Source: Sphingobacterium multivorum (lineage in GTDB: Bacteria; Bacteroidota; Bacteroidia; Sphingobacteriales; Sphingobacteriaceae). From it: a stretch of DNA of 64,000 bases. This document shows positions 28,708-38,311 of the stretch, one piece after another. Position numbers and translations under genes: made by a program. The stretch covers positions 558,001 through 622,000 of the forward strand of contig NZ_UAUU01000002.1 of assembly GCF_900457465.1 (NCBI RefSeq), given 5' to 3'. The notes beneath the pieces were generated by a model. That model had not been told where the DNA came from. It was given only the letters and a program-made list of their open reading frames with translations, and searched no databases. How positions within the stretch are numbered: the first letter of the stretch is position 1; each line of letters begins with the position of its first letter.

Positions 28708-30282
28708 ATGAAGAAAATATACAACCTACTTTGGATAGCATGCGCTCTGATGAGCTGTGCAAATGCACAGGACATAAACAGTAAATATGCCGATGAAATC
28801 ACGGTAGAATCTACCCAGAAGCATCTGCGCACTTTAGCTTCTGTCGATTTTGAAGGCCGAGGAACCGGCCAAAAAGGCGGACGTCTGGCAGCAGAATATA
28901 TTGCCAATGAATTTAGAAAATATGGACTTAGTGCACCTGTCAACGGATCCTATTTCCAACCCCTGCAACTAATTCGCAACAGCTTTAAAGTAAAGCAATT
29001 TAGTATTAACGACAGGCCCTTCCAGCATGGGAAGGACATTTTCGTCATTGGCAACAACGAGAACAAATTCTTCGAAAGCAATGAAATCGTGTTTATTGGT
29101 TATGGCATAGATGATCCCAAGTATTCGGATATCTCGGGCTTGGATCTCCACAATAAGATCGTTATGTTGATCAATGAGAATGAGCCAACAGATGAGAAAG
29201 GAAATTCATGGATTAGCAGCAAAAAGACTGCGTCGGACTGGGCAACAACCCGAAATAAAAAAGTCAAAGAGATCCTTAAACACAATCCCAAAATGGTATT
29301 AGCGATCAATAGTCAGCTGTCCCAACTTTTGGAGGATGCGGGAGACCGTGCTATTGAGGGTCGTTACAATTTGGCGGTGGACCAACCAGCGCCGGAAAAG
29401 TCGCCAATGATCCCTGTAGTCAACATTACAGACCATGCCGCAAATTATATACTAAACCTGGCGAGAACTAACCTTGCTACTGTTGTTGCAAAGATTAATC
29501 GTACGGGAAAACCTAATTCCTTTGTTATTTCAACAAATTTTAAAGCTGAGTTTGGCACCAATGCGGCTGCTTTAGCTGATCCAAACATTCTTGGCTATCT
29601 GGAAGGAACAGATAAAAAAGACGAAATCGTTGTGATCGGAGGCCACTACGACCACGATGGAATGGATTCCAAAGGCAATATCTTCTTTGGGGCCGATGAC
29701 AATGCCTCGGGCACAACAGCCGTCCTTGAGTTGGCACGCGCTTTTTCGAAAGCTAAATCAACAGGAAATGGCCCACGTCGCAGCATTTTGTTCATCACCT
29801 ATGCTGCAGAAGAAAAAGGTTTACTAGGTTCCAAATTCTATACAGAAAATCCGATATTTCCATTGAAAAACACCGTTGCTTGCATCAATATCGATATGAT
29901 CGGCCGTGTCGACGACAAGCATCTCAAAGGCAATCATGATTATATCCACGCTATCGGTTCAGATAAATTGAGCTCCGAGTTATATGAGATCAATAAAAAT
30001 GAGAATGAAAAACATACGAAACTGGAGATTGACTATATGTATGACAATCCAAAGGATCCTATGCGTTTGTACTATAGATCCGATCATTATAACTTTGCCA
30101 AGAAAGGTATTCCTTCTGTCTTTTATTTTTCGGGCCTGCATCCGGACTACCACACGCCTGCAGATACCTATGACAAGATCGACTTTCCATTAATGGTAAA
30201 ACGCGAAAAGCTCGCATTTTACACGGCATGGCAAATAGCCAATAGGGAAAATCGCCTGGTCATCGACAGTAATAAAGAGTAA
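28708..30282 (+). CDS. exported M28-family metallopeptidase
   Basis: This 524-residue zinc aminopeptidase-type protein has an N-terminal signal, MKKIYNLLWIACALMSC, whose Cys-17 gives a plausible lipobox; cleavage after ANA is the alternative. A ~190-residue PA-like insert precedes the M28 core. Metal and catalytic residues are visible in VVIGGHYDHDG, GADDNASGTT, AAEEKGLLGS, CINIDMIGRVD and HPDYHTPADT. It probably trims peptides in the periplasm or at the outer membrane. It is monocistronic between two terminators. A second, shorter M28 protein lies at 57230. Confidence 0.92.
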   Translation: MKKIYNLLWIACALMSCANAQDINSKYADEITVESTQKHLRTLASVDFEGRGTGQKGGRLAAEYIANEFRKYGLSAPVNGSYFQPLQLIRNSFKVKQFSINDRPFQHGKDIFVIGNNENKFFESNEIVFIGYGIDDPKYSDISGLDLHNKIVMLINENEPTDEKGNSWISSKKTASDWATTRNKKVKEILKHNPKMVLAINSQLSQLLEDAGDRAIEGRYNLAVDQPAPEKSPMIPVVNITDHAANYILNLARTNLATVVAKINRTGKPNSFVISTNFKAEFGTNAAALADPNILGYLEGTDKKDEIVVIGGHYDHDGMDSKGNIFFGADDNASGTTAVLELARAFSKAKSTGNGPRRSILFITYAAEEKGLLGSKFYTENPIFPLKNTVACINIDMIGRVDDKHLKGNHDYIHAIGSDKLSSELYEINKNENEKHTKLEIDYMYDNPKDPMRLYYRSDHYNFAKKGIPSVFYFSGLHPDYHTPADTYDKIDFPLMVKREKLAFYTAWQIANRENRLVIDSNKE

Positions 30283-30324
30283 GGTCAAATTATCGGCTTT
30301 ATCAAGGATTATTTTGTACAATAT

Positions 30325-30360
30325 AAAAAGCAAGTAAATGATTGTTTACTTGCTTTTTTT
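30325..30360 (+). terminator. Rho-independent terminator after the M28 peptidase gene
   Basis: AAAAAGCAAGTAAA (30325-30338) pairs with TTTACTTGCTTTTT (30345-30358), with a short loop and a T-run. Confidence 0.9.
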
Positions 30361-30436
30361 ATGTACTAAAATGACCTTTAGCATAAACCTTTTATTCACA
30401 ATTATTGTTATCTTTAATACAAAACAAGTATAATTT

Positions 30437-31369
30437 ATGGCTTTTGTAGATTACTATAAAGTGCTTGGCATTGATAAAACAGCTTCTGCTGATGACATCA
30501 AAAAAGCATATCGAAAACTAGCCCGTAAATACCACCCTGATGTCAACCCCAATGACAATGAGGCCAAACAACGATTTCAGGAGATTAATGAGGCAAATGA
30601 AGTATTATCCGATCCCGAAAAGCGCAAAAAATATGACCAATACGGTGAACATTGGCAACATGGAGAGGAGTATGAAAAAGCGCAACAACAATACCGTCAG
30701 TCACAATCTAACGGAGGAAATCCATTCGGCGCTGGAGGAAATCCATTTGGTGGTGGCGGTTCCCATGAGTACACTGGAAACTTTGATGATGGGCAATTCT
30801 CTGATTTCTTCGAACAGATGTTTGGTAGCAGACGCGGAGGAGGCCGCCAAAGTACATTCCGCGGCCAGGACCTTAATGCGGAGCTCAGCTTAACCTTACA
30901 AGAAGCTTACACGACACATCAACAGACCTTCAATATCAATGGAAAAAGTATCCGCATCACGATTCATGCTGGCGTGGAGGATGGTCAAAAGATCAAACTG
31001 AAAGGTTATGGCGGAGAGGGCATCAACGGTGGCCCAAAAGGAGATCTCTATATCACTATCAACATCACGCCTGATGCCCGTTTTAAACGTCAGGGGAATG
31101 ACTTATACACAACACTTGATATAGACCTCTATACAGCTATTTTAGGCGGTGAAGCAACTTTAGATACATTCGGCGGCAAAGTTAAACTGAAGATTAAAGC
31201 CGAAAGTCAAAATGGTGCAAAAATGCGACTTAAAGGAAAAGGATTCCCCTTGTATCGCAAAGAAGGTGAATTTGGCGATCTGTATGTCACATTGAATATT
31301 CAAATGCCCAATAATCTGTCTGCCGAAGAAAAGGCCTTGTTCCAACAATTGAAGGATTTAAAACACTAA
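30437..31369 (+). CDS. cbpA: DnaJ-class co-chaperone CbpA
   Basis: This 310-residue Hsp40 has a J domain at residues ~1-70 with the HPD tripeptide in [11 protein letters not shown] Gly-rich and Gln-rich linker follows ([16 protein letters not shown], about 92-115). There is then a peptide-binding C-terminal domain pair, with no CxxCxGxG zinc repeats, which separates it from DnaJ proper. It delivers substrates to DnaK and stimulates its ATPase. The next gene, 4 bp away, encodes its modulator CbpM. The spacing and pairing make the identification firm. Confidence 0.93.
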   Translation: MAFVDYYKVLGIDKTASADDIKKAYRKLARKYHPDVNPNDNEAKQRFQEINEANEVLSDPEKRKKYDQYGEHWQHGEEYEKAQQQYRQSQSNGGNPFGAGGNPFGGGGSHEYTGNFDDGQFSDFFEQMFGSRRGGGRQSTFRGQDLNAELSLTLQEAYTTHQQTFNINGKSIRITIHAGVEDGQKIKLKGYGGEGINGGPKGDLYITINITPDARFKRQGNDLYTTLDIDLYTAILGGEATLDTFGGKVKLKIKAESQNGAKMRLKGKGFPLYRKEGEFGDLYVTLNIQMPNNLSAEEKALFQQLKDLKH

Positions 31370-31373
31370 TCTT

Positions 31374-31664
31374 ATGGAAACGACACTCATTAAAGTCATC
31401 GACTTCTGCCAGTCCAGAAAGGTTGAAACAACATTCCTGCAAACCATGGAGGAATACGGACTCATACATATTGTCATTCAACAAGAAGAACAATATATTG
31501 ATGAAGAGGAGCTCCAAAAATTGGAACGCTTTTCAAATCTCTACTATGATCTTGAAGTAAATCCTGCCGGAATTCAGGTTGCCAGTCACCTATTGGAGAA
31601 AGTTGAACAGCTCCAAAATGAAATTTCACATTTAAAGAATAAATTGAAAGCCCTGGATTATTGA
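31374..31664 (+). CDS. cbpM: chaperone modulator CbpM
   Basis: This 96-residue MerR-like helical protein has segments LIKVIDFCQSRKVE, IQQEEQYIDEEELQKLERF, LYYDLEVNPAGIQVASHLLE and a C-terminal coiled coil of about 20 residues. This is the CbpM/MerR_2 layout. In E. coli CbpM binds the J domain of CbpA and blocks its action on DnaK. Here it lies 4 bp after cbpA and is translationally close to it. The terminator hairpin overlaps its last codons. Confidence 0.87.
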   Translation: METTLIKVIDFCQSRKVETTFLQTMEEYGLIHIVIQQEEQYIDEEELQKLERFSNLYYDLEVNPAGIQVASHLLEKVEQLQNEISHLKNKLKALDY

Positions 31665-31679
31665 TCCAAGGCTTTCAAT
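31643..31679. terminator. hairpin between convergent cbpM and lipoprotein genes
   Basis: ATTGAAAGCCCTGGAT (31643-31658) pairs with ATCCAAGGCTTTCAAT (31664-31679) with one mismatch. It lies at the end of cbpM and 9 bp before the end of the minus-strand lipoprotein gene, so it probably serves both. Confidence 0.75.
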
Positions 31680-31687
31680 TTATTTCG

Positions 31688-32578
31688 TTAGAATTCGACA
31701 TCCCGCTCTGTGTTCACCTTGGTCTGCCAAACAATCTTGTCTTGCAATGTGGTATATAGAATTTCATAATCCCCTTTACAAGTCACAAAGGACCCATAAA
31801 AATCACCAGGCTTCATCACGCGGTAAACAACCAGTTTTCGTTCTCCGCCAACTTCACCATAAGCTTTCATTAACATGTAACCTGTTTTATTCACCTTTTC
31901 TTCCGGAATTTTATAATCTAAATGCGAACGGCTACTACCATCATCAGGACATAAAATCTCTGTGCGGCTCGGGGTAAATTTATAACGATCGCGATACATA
32001 GCAACATTAGACATCACTACATCCTTCGCCCACGCGATATCGGTAAAATCCTCCGGGAAGAGAAAGATCAGCGACACCATTTTCTCTTGCCAAAGGCGCC
32101 CGTTAAACGGAATTACAAAATGAAGCAGCTTTTGTCCCTTAAAAGTTGTAGTCGTATAAAAATATCGTCCCTCCTTATTTTGCTCCCGTTGAAAAGAACT
32201 TAAATCAAGTAGGTGATTTTTTTTCCCTTTTACATTTGGCGAGTTGTTGACTACAGCAAGCATGTCATACTGATATTTTCCTTCCAGATGTCCAGAAAAC
32301 AAAACCTGATACGCGGTATCTGAATAGCGTAAATGGCGTAATACACGACGAAATCGATTGTCAACCTGCTTTGCATTAATCGGATTAGTCTTACCTTGCC
32401 AATTTTTATCCTCCATAATATCATCCCCGAGGAATACGGTGAGCTCTTTGTTAATATTAACAAAATACTCATCTCCTTGTACAGCAAAACCGTTGGGAAC
32501 CACTTTATAGGACTTACAGGAAGAAAGCATGGCCAAAACCACAATAAAATAGAAAATTTGAATGAATCTGCTCTGCAT
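31688..32578 (-). CDS. lipoprotein of unknown function, third gene of the BlaI-M56 unit
   Basis: This 296-residue protein begins with a lipoprotein signal (IFYFIVVLAMLSSC, lipid Cys at about 21). It has no recognised family. The body is beta-rich with aromatic repeats (FKGQKLLHFVIPFNGRLW, FLFPEDFTDIAWAKDVV). It starts 16 bp downstream of the M56 gene's stop on the same strand, with both preceded by blaI, so it looks like the effector or sensor partner of that regulatory unit. No catalytic motif is evident. Confidence 0.75.
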   Translation of the reverse strand: MQSRFIQIFYFIVVLAMLSSCKSYKVVPNGFAVQGDEYFVNINKELTVFLGDDIMEDKNWQGKTNPINAKQVDNRFRRVLRHLRYSDTAYQVLFSGHLEGKYQYDMLAVVNNSPNVKGKKNHLLDLSSFQREQNKEGRYFYTTTTFKGQKLLHFVIPFNGRLWQEKMVSLIFLFPEDFTDIAWAKDVVMSNVAMYRDRYKFTPSRTEILCPDDGSSRSHLDYKIPEEKVNKTGYMLMKAYGEVGGERKLVVYRVMKPGDFYGSFVTCKGDYEILYTTLQDKIVWQTKVNTERDVEF

Positions 32579-32594
32579 ATTTATGATCTAATCT

Positions 32595-34329
32595 TTACTT
32601 CTTTAAATTTAAACGAATAGGCAATGTGTAAGCCACGCGTACCGGTTTACCGTTAACTAATCCCGGTTTCCATTTTTTCACACCTTTTAGGAGCTCCAAT
32701 GCCGCCTCTTTGGTTCCATAACCAAGATCTTTTTTTACATCAACATGGGATAAACTGCCATCCTTTTCGACAATAAAAGCTACTTCAACAATGCCATTAA
32801 CCTCCCGTTTAATTGCTGCTTCCGGAAAAACAAAATTATCGCCTACCCAGATCATAAAAGATCGCATTCCCCCAATAGGTGTTGGTTGCACCTCAACTTT
32901 ATCAAAAGTTACTAAATCGGACTGAAAATCCAATGAAAGATTCCAGCGGTCGCTCTCATCTTCCGTCCTTATCGATTTTACTTCCTTGAGTTGTTTTTCC
33001 GTCTCTTCACCAGATTCAGCGCCCGGGAATGAATGAGATGACATCCGGACCTTTCTGCCCAATGTGTCAGTTTCCTCCCAATAGTACGTCGTTTTTCCGC
33101 CAACGGTAACGGGTAAGGAAAGCAGCGATCGAACGACTTTCCCATTGACGATTGCAGGTTTCCATTTCCCACTTGCTTTTACAGCATTTTCCACAGCGGA
33201 TGCCAGGCCATAGCCCAAATCATTCTTAGCCTTTATATGGCTCAACTCACCATTTTTCTCCACGATGGCTGAGATGACAATTACCCCGATCATATTATTT
33301 TTGATTGCTTCATCACTCACGTGGATTCTACTGCTCAATCCAATGACATACTTTTTCATTCCTCCAACTGGAATAGCCATGATCTCAGGATCTTTGTAGA
33401 CCTTACTGTCTTCATTTACCTGTCCATTTTTCAGCTCCTCAGACTGGCTCGGCAATGTCTGCTCATCAGTCACAGTTAAGCCATTAACGCTTTCTTCTAC
33501 ATCCGCTACCATAGCCTTGGCCCTACTCGTATTAAATACCAACGTAGACCCCGCTACCACCAATAACATGGGCAGCACAATCACATATAACAAGCGTTGT
33601 CTTTGTACAGATTTATCTTTAAATAACATCGTGATGCGCTGCTTTAAAAAAGAATGATTGGAAAACTTATGTGAAAAAGCCAATTGATCTGTACGTAATG
33701 CATGAGCAACCAGCATTTCTGCATAAGCCACTTTATCGGTCGAGCAAATTTCATCTACAATATACTCGTGTTGAAACCTTATTTCCTTTTGAAAGAAATA
33801 CACAACAGGATTGAACCAATTGAAAATTTTAAGTAGCTCAATCAACAGTAAATCATAGGAATGTCCCTGCTCAGCATGAACCTGCTCATGCCATGCAATA
33901 TTCTTCTTGTTTTTAATCGATTTCCCAATCACAACCCGATTAAAAAAAGAAAAACTCAGGTACTCAGGAGAAGAACGCAATACCCGAACAAGTTGCCTGA
34001 TCCGTATCGCCAGGAAAAAAAAAGCGATTCCCACTCCTATCCAATAAATCTTGGCAAGAATATCCAACAGAAAAAGAGGTTTTTTTTTCGATCGGGCTCC
34101 CGATTTCGACATCCATATATGTTCCTAAGTCGACCTGTGGAATATGATTGGAAATCATTTCCGTCTTGGGTAATTCAATAAAAATACCCACAGGAGCTAA
34201 TAAGGAAAATACAACCATTCCAATCAGATAGATCCGGTTCCATTGAAAAAAAGTAAGTTTTCTAAAAATCAGTTTGTAGAGCACAAAACTGATAATCAAT
34301 GAAATATTGACAATCAATAAGTAAATCAT
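32595..34329 (-). pseudogene. M56 (BlaR1-type) membrane metallopeptidase with two TonB-C-like domains, one apparent frameshift
   Basis: The true start is the ATG at 34329 (MIYLLIVNISLIISF). N-terminal membrane helices follow, then the reading breaks in nine consecutive As on the coding strand (34080-34088). One A fewer continues ...EKKPLFLLDILAKIYW with no loss. It then has a membrane helix, the zinc motif HEQVH in WHEQVHAEQGH and an Asp/Glu helper region. Another helix (VIVLPMLLVVAGSTLVF) and two repeated TonB-C-type domains follow, both with LGYG-x(5-7)-A-x(5-10)-KWKP-x-x-VNGK-x-VR. The family senses an envelope signal and cleaves the BlaI-type repressor. The repaired length is about 577 residues. 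A sequence error in the homopolymer is likely. Confidence 0.85.
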
Positions 34330-34360
34330 AATCAAAAAGTTTATAAAAGGGTATTGGTTG

Positions 34361-34729
34361 TTATTTATTACGTTCGATGATCGATAAGATGTCATCAAGT
34401 TCTTTGATGTCCAGCCTATTCTCTTCCAAAAAATAAGAGAGCATACGCTTGGGCGAATTATCAAAATAATTCGTTAATAACTTTCCTGTGATACCTTTCT
34501 TATATTCCTCTTTTGAAATCTTTGGTAAATATTGATGACTTTTACCAAAAGATTCATGCCTTACAAAGCCCTTTGTTTCGAGAATACGAACGATGGTCGA
34601 GACCGTGTTATAGGCCGGTTTCGGCTCCGGAAGTCGATCAATAATTTCTTTGACAAAGCCACGGCCCATCTCCCAGAGCTCTTGCATAATCTGCTCCTCG
34701 GCTTTCGTTAACTCTTTAAAATCCTCCAT
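34361..34729 (-). CDS. BlaI/MecI-family transcriptional repressor
   Basis: This 122-residue repressor has a winged-helix DNA-binding N-terminus (LTKAEEQIMQELWEMGRG; PKPAYNTVSTIVRILETKG is the recognition region) and a helical dimerisation C-terminus. BlaI proteins are cleaved by M56 proteases to release repression, and the M56 gene follows 31 bp downstream. Two palindromes, AACTA-N6-TAGTT, lie upstream and are its probable operators. There is no beta-lactamase gene nearby, so the regulated function is probably the M56 protein and its lipoprotein neighbour. Confidence 0.9.
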   Translation of the reverse strand: MEDFKELTKAEEQIMQELWEMGRGFVKEIIDRLPEPKPAYNTVSTIVRILETKGFVRHESFGKSHQYLPKISKEEYKKGITGKLLTNYFDNSPKRMLSYFLEENRLDIKELDDILSIIERNK

Positions 34730-34782
34730 AACTCCTCAGGAATAAAATAAATACCAGAATAATAAATCAATACACAAGTTAT

Positions 34783-34818
34783 AACTAAAATCATAGTTTT
34801 ACAACTAATAAATTAGTT
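34783..34818. promoter_or_regulatory. tandem AACTA-N6-TAGTT operators upstream of blaI
   Basis: AACTA at 34783-34787 with TAGTT at 34794-34798 is one site. AACTA at 34803-34807 with TAGTT at 34814-34818 is the second, which extends to AACTAAT/ATTAGTT. The centres are 20 bp apart, as for paired BlaI dimers on one DNA face. Confidence 0.6.
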
Positions 34819-34879
34819 TAAAACACAAAATACTGATAATTAAACAATTAATTTAAAACAACAAGTGATATTATCATCT

Positions 34880-35284
34880 TTATTCGTCGAAATTCTTTTT
34901 CCTTGAAGCTTTCAATTGAGACTGTTGTTTCTTTCGATCCAGTCTTTTCAGCACACTCGAATACGGAGTTTTGGTTTTTTTACGGGGTTTTGCTGGCACA
35001 AGTGCGCCTTCCACTATACGCTTAAAGCGATCGATTGCGATTTCTTTATTACGGATCTGCGACCGATCGATATCGCACTCCAATTGCAGTATTCCTTCTT
35101 TATTGATACGGTTTGCCAACGCGTTGAAAATCATTGCTTTTTCTTCAACAGAAGCAGCTGTGGATAGCGCAACATCCCACTGCAACAATACTTTCGATGA
35201 CACCTTGTTTACATGTTGTCCACCTGCTCCACCCGATCTGGAAAACTTAAACGTAAGTTCTCCTATTACTCCTTCTAAATTCAT
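34880..35284 (-). CDS. arfB: alternative ribosome-rescue peptidyl-tRNA hydrolase ArfB
   Basis: This 134-residue release-factor-like protein rescues stalled ribosomes by hydrolysing peptidyl-tRNA. It contains the catalytic GGQ in SGGAGGQHVNKVSSKV (about residues 18-33). Downstream it has the helix region ...ECDIDRSQIRNKEIAIDRF and a Lys/Arg-rich C-terminal tail (KPRKKTKTPYSSVLKRLDRK), which in ArfB threads the empty mRNA channel. Its start overlaps the stop of the preceding DUF1003 gene, so the two are translationally coupled. Confidence 0.94.
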   Translation of the reverse strand: MNLEGVIGELTFKFSRSGGAGGQHVNKVSSKVLLQWDVALSTAASVEEKAMIFNALANRINKEGILQLECDIDRSQIRNKEIAIDRFKRIVEGALVPAKPRKKTKTPYSSVLKRLDRKKQQSQLKASRKKNFDE

Positions 35285-36000
35285 TTATTTTTAAATGCTT
35301 CTTCTATTTTTTCCATCTTTTTTAATAGAAAGCTCAATTTTTCCACTTGATCCCGTTGTACTTCGACAAGTTCTTGTTCTTTGCGGATAATGAGATGATC
35401 TATTTTCTCATGCAATTCCCTGATTTCGAGTTCAGCCTTTAAGTTGACCATATAGTCATTTCTTGCACGTTCACGATCCTTATCTTCCTGTCTGTTTTGA
35501 CTCATCATAATAACTGGAGCTTGCAAAGCAGCTACGCAGGACAAAATCAGGTTCAGTAAAATAAAGGGATAAGGATCAAAGCCTTTATTATTTAACCAAA
35601 AGATATTGGCCGCAATCCAGACAATCAAAAATAAGACAAAGGAAATAATAAAGGTCCAGCTTCCGCCAAACTCAGCCACTTTATCGGCAACCCGGTCTCC
35701 TACGCTGACTGGCTCCAAATTATCTCCATCCAAACTTGCGCTGATCACTTTATTTTCCTTAAAACTGTTGATGACCTGCTGATCCAATTGACTTAACTGT
35801 CCAGACTCATCTTTCAGAAATTCGGCGATATAAGTTTCTTTGAATCGTGTCAACTCGCTTGCGGCGATATACTTGTCCTTACTAAAACCTGGATATTCCT
35901 TTTTTATCAGCTTAAAAATGGGTTGTCGGATTGAAGCCCCCAAAATACGTTGTTCCGAAGGAAATTGCTGTCCTGAAATATCACTTATAAAGTTATCCAT
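35281..36000 (-). CDS. DUF1003 membrane protein
   Basis: This 239-residue protein has the DUF1003 core: VGDRVADKVAEFGGSWTFI, a membrane helix, then FDPYPFILLNLILSCVAALQAPVIMMSQNRQ, which contains the family's PYPFILLNL and QAPxIMMSQNRQ motifs. A charged coiled-coil tail of about 80 residues follows. The N-terminal ~95 residues are soluble and lie before the membrane part. The function of DUF1003 is not established. It overlaps arfB by 4 bp, so the two form an operon read away from the bshA region. Confidence 0.88.
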   Translation of the reverse strand: MDNFISDISGQQFPSEQRILGASIRQPIFKLIKKEYPGFSKDKYIAASELTRFKETYIAEFLKDESGQLSQLDQQVINSFKENKVISASLDGDNLEPVSVGDRVADKVAEFGGSWTFIISFVLFLIVWIAANIFWLNNKGFDPYPFILLNLILSCVAALQAPVIMMSQNRQEDKDRERARNDYMVNLKAELEIRELHEKIDHLIIRKEQELVEVQRDQVEKLSFLLKKMEKIEEAFKNK

Positions 36001-36361
36001 ATACCGATTTAATATCTATTTAAAGATAGTGCTTTTTAACCAATCAAAAAATTCACAAAACTATGGCAATTGGTTTTTGTTATTTTACGCATAAATAGAC
36101 GAAATTTGCAACACAAAATTCAGGAAAAAGCATCTTCAATTTACCTTGTTATCATAAAGTAAAATAAGAGGGCAATTGTCAAGCTAAAGAACTTCGTCGG
36201 TGCCACATGAATGAATAGCGTTTGTATGTAATGGACATTGCGAGTCTTGAACAACGACAATCAAAGTACTAACACGAGGTTCCCGGGAGCCTTTTAACAA
36301 AAAATAAACAGCGTTTATAACGGGATGCCGTTAAAATATGCGCTCAGACATAATTACGCAG
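36001..36361. other. intergenic region between divergent DUF1003 and bshA genes
   Basis: No gene is visible in these 361 bp. A short hairpin, TAACGG-GATG-CCGTTA (36318-36333), lies about 28 bp before bshA, and a GC-rich palindrome (GGTTCCCGGGAGCC) is near 36279. Neither matches a riboswitch I can name. Confidence 0.4.
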
Positions 36362-37504
36362 ATGAAAATAGGAATTGTTTGTTATCCCACCTTTGGTGGA
36401 AGTGGTGTAGTTGCAACCGAACTAGGAAAGGCCTTGGCCGCAAATGGACATGAGATTCATTTTATAACCTATCGACAACCTGCACGTCTGGATTTCTTTT
36501 CTGAAAACCTATACTATCATGAGGTAGCTGTTTCGCAGTATCCTCTTTTTGATTTTCTACCCTATGAATCTGCGTTAGCCAGCAAACTGGTTGATGTTGT
36601 TCGCTTCGAAAAGTTGGATTTGATCCACGTCCACTATGCCATTCCACATGCATCAGCGGCATTTATGGCCAAACAGATCTTACTCACTACCTACGGCATT
36701 AATATTCCTGTCGTGACGACTTTACACGGGACAGATATTACATTGGTTGGCAAAGACAAGAGTTTTAGTCCGGTCGTAACATTCTCCATCAATCAGTCCG
36801 ATGGCGTAACCGCTGTATCACAGAATCTGAAAGATCAGACGCTTCAATATTTTGATATTACGCGCGATATCAAAGTGATTCCCAACTTTATTGACCTCGA
36901 CAGATTTAGCAATAAAGATCGGTCACATTTCAAAAAAGCCATTGCCCCCGGCAATGAGCGTATATTAGTCCATACGTCCAACTTTAGAAAAGTCAAAAAT
37001 ACAGAAGATGTCATCCGTATTTTTAAGAAAGTACATGATGTTATCCCTTCCAAATTATTGATGGTAGGCGACGGTCCTGAGCGTCGAAATGCAGAAGAGC
37101 TATCCAGAGAACTTGATGTCTGCAAGGACGTCCGTTTCTTGGGGAAACAGGATGCAGTGGAAGAAATATTGTCTGTATCAGATCTTTTTCTGATGCCTTC
37201 AAGTTCGGAAAGTTTCGGTCTTGCGGCTTTAGAAGCCATGGCTTGCCAAGTGCCAGTTATCTCTTCCAATACTGGAGGGTTACCTGAGCTGAATGAAAAC
37301 GGCGTCACTGGATTTCTCAGTGCTGTTGGTGATGTTGAAGATATGGCAAAGAATGCGATTTATATCTTGGAAGATGGAGAGCGCTTAGAAAAATTTAAGG
37401 AAGCGGCATTAAATCATGCGAAAAAATTCCAATTGTCCAATATTATGCCTTTATATGAACAGTATTACGGAGAAGTCATTAATCAAACAATAAAAGCACA
37501 ATAA
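36362..37504 (+). CDS. bshA: N-acetyl-alpha-D-glucosaminyl L-malate synthase BshA
   Basis: BshA joins UDP-GlcNAc to L-malate in the first step of bacillithiol synthesis. The 380-residue GT-B glycosyltransferase starts [20 protein letters not shown] at the ATG at 36362. An alternative start at 36338 would add eight residues and is less likely. The N-terminal [11 protein letters not shown] loop, the middle [10 protein letters not shown], and the C-terminal sugar-nucleotide motif [16 protein letters not shown] (E-x7-E type) are BshA hallmarks. Bacillithiol is the usual low-molecular-weight thiol in Bacteroidetes. No bshB or bshC is adjacent. Confidence 0.92.
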   Translation: MKIGIVCYPTFGGSGVVATELGKALAANGHEIHFITYRQPARLDFFSENLYYHEVAVSQYPLFDFLPYESALASKLVDVVRFEKLDLIHVHYAIPHASAAFMAKQILLTTYGINIPVVTTLHGTDITLVGKDKSFSPVVTFSINQSDGVTAVSQNLKDQTLQYFDITRDIKVIPNFIDLDRFSNKDRSHFKKAIAPGNERILVHTSNFRKVKNTEDVIRIFKKVHDVIPSKLLMVGDGPERRNAEELSRELDVCKDVRFLGKQDAVEEILSVSDLFLMPSSSESFGLAALEAMACQVPVISSNTGGLPELNENGVTGFLSAVGDVEDMAKNAIYILEDGERLEKFKEAALNHAKKFQLSNIMPLYEQYYGEVINQTIKAQ

Positions 37505-37540
37505 ATATTATTTTAGGCTTAAGGGATAAAAAAAATATTT

Positions 37541-37568
37541 TATCTTTGACCTTTGGAAAATTTCCAAA
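37541..37568 (+). promoter_or_regulatory. -7 box and 17-bp palindrome before pyrH
   Basis: TATCTTTG (37541-37548) is an exact TAnnTTTG box. TTTGGAAA-A-TTTCCAAA (37552-37568) is a perfect palindrome that would overlap the start site of transcription and end 10 bp before the ATG. It is an operator or leader hairpin candidate. Confidence 0.5.
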
Positions 37569-37578
37569 AAAAACAATT

Positions 37579-38283
37579 ATGAAATACAAACGTATCTTAT
37601 TAAAACTTAGCGGTGAATCCTTAATGGGTGACCAAAGCTACGGTATCGATATTAACCGTGTATCACAATACGCTAATGATATCAAAGAACTTCACGATCA
37701 AGGTTTAGAAATTGCAATTGTTATCGGTGGCGGTAATATATATCGTGGTCTAAGCGCCGAAAAATCAGGCATGGACCGTGTTCAAGCAGACTATATGGGC
37801 ATGCTTGCCACAGTCATCAACAGCATGGCACTTCAAGATGCGCTTGAGAAAGTTGGGAAAAAGACACGTTTGCTTACTGCGATCAAAATGGAGCAAATCT
37901 GCGAACCATTTATTCGCAGAAGAGCTGTACGCCATTTGGAAAAAGGCCGTATTGTTATTTTCGGAGCTGGTACAGGAAACCCTTATTTCACAACGGATAC
38001 CGCTGCATCTTTGCGTGCAATCGAAATCAATGCGGATGCCGTATTGAAAGGAACCCGTGTGGATGGTATTTACACCGCAGATCCTGAAAAAGATCCTACT
38101 GCAACAAAATTTGAAGAAATATCATTCACAGAGGTTTATGAGAAAGGATTAAATGTTATGGATATGACAGCCTTTACCCTTTGTCAAGAAAACAAATTAC
38201 CGATCATCGTATTTGATATGAACAAACCAGGCAACTTATTGAAACTTGCTAATGGTGAACATGTAGGAACTGTGGTTAAATAA
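37579..38283 (+). CDS. pyrH: UMP kinase
   Basis: PyrH phosphorylates UMP to UDP in pyrimidine synthesis. The start at the ATG at 37579 ([17 protein letters not shown]) gives 234 residues, normal for the bacterial hexameric enzyme. An upstream extension from 37546 would cover the promoter. Visible motifs are [16 protein letters not shown] for phosphate binding, [16 protein letters not shown] and the C-terminal DMNKPGNL. It is followed 28 bp later by frr, the common pyrH-frr pair. Confidence 0.97.
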   Translation: MKYKRILLKLSGESLMGDQSYGIDINRVSQYANDIKELHDQGLEIAIVIGGGNIYRGLSAEKSGMDRVQADYMGMLATVINSMALQDALEKVGKKTRLLTAIKMEQICEPFIRRRAVRHLEKGRIVIFGAGTGNPYFTTDTAASLRAIEINADAVLKGTRVDGIYTADPEKDPTATKFEEISFTEVYEKGLNVMDMTAFTLCQENKLPIIVFDMNKPGNLLKLANGEHVGTVVK

Positions 38284-38311
38284 TTTAAATCTGTAAAAAA
38301 CGTAATCTTAT

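Noticed and set aside
36001..36361. Possible riboswitch before bshA
   Set aside because: Only a short hairpin and a GC palindrome are seen. There is no match to a class I know.
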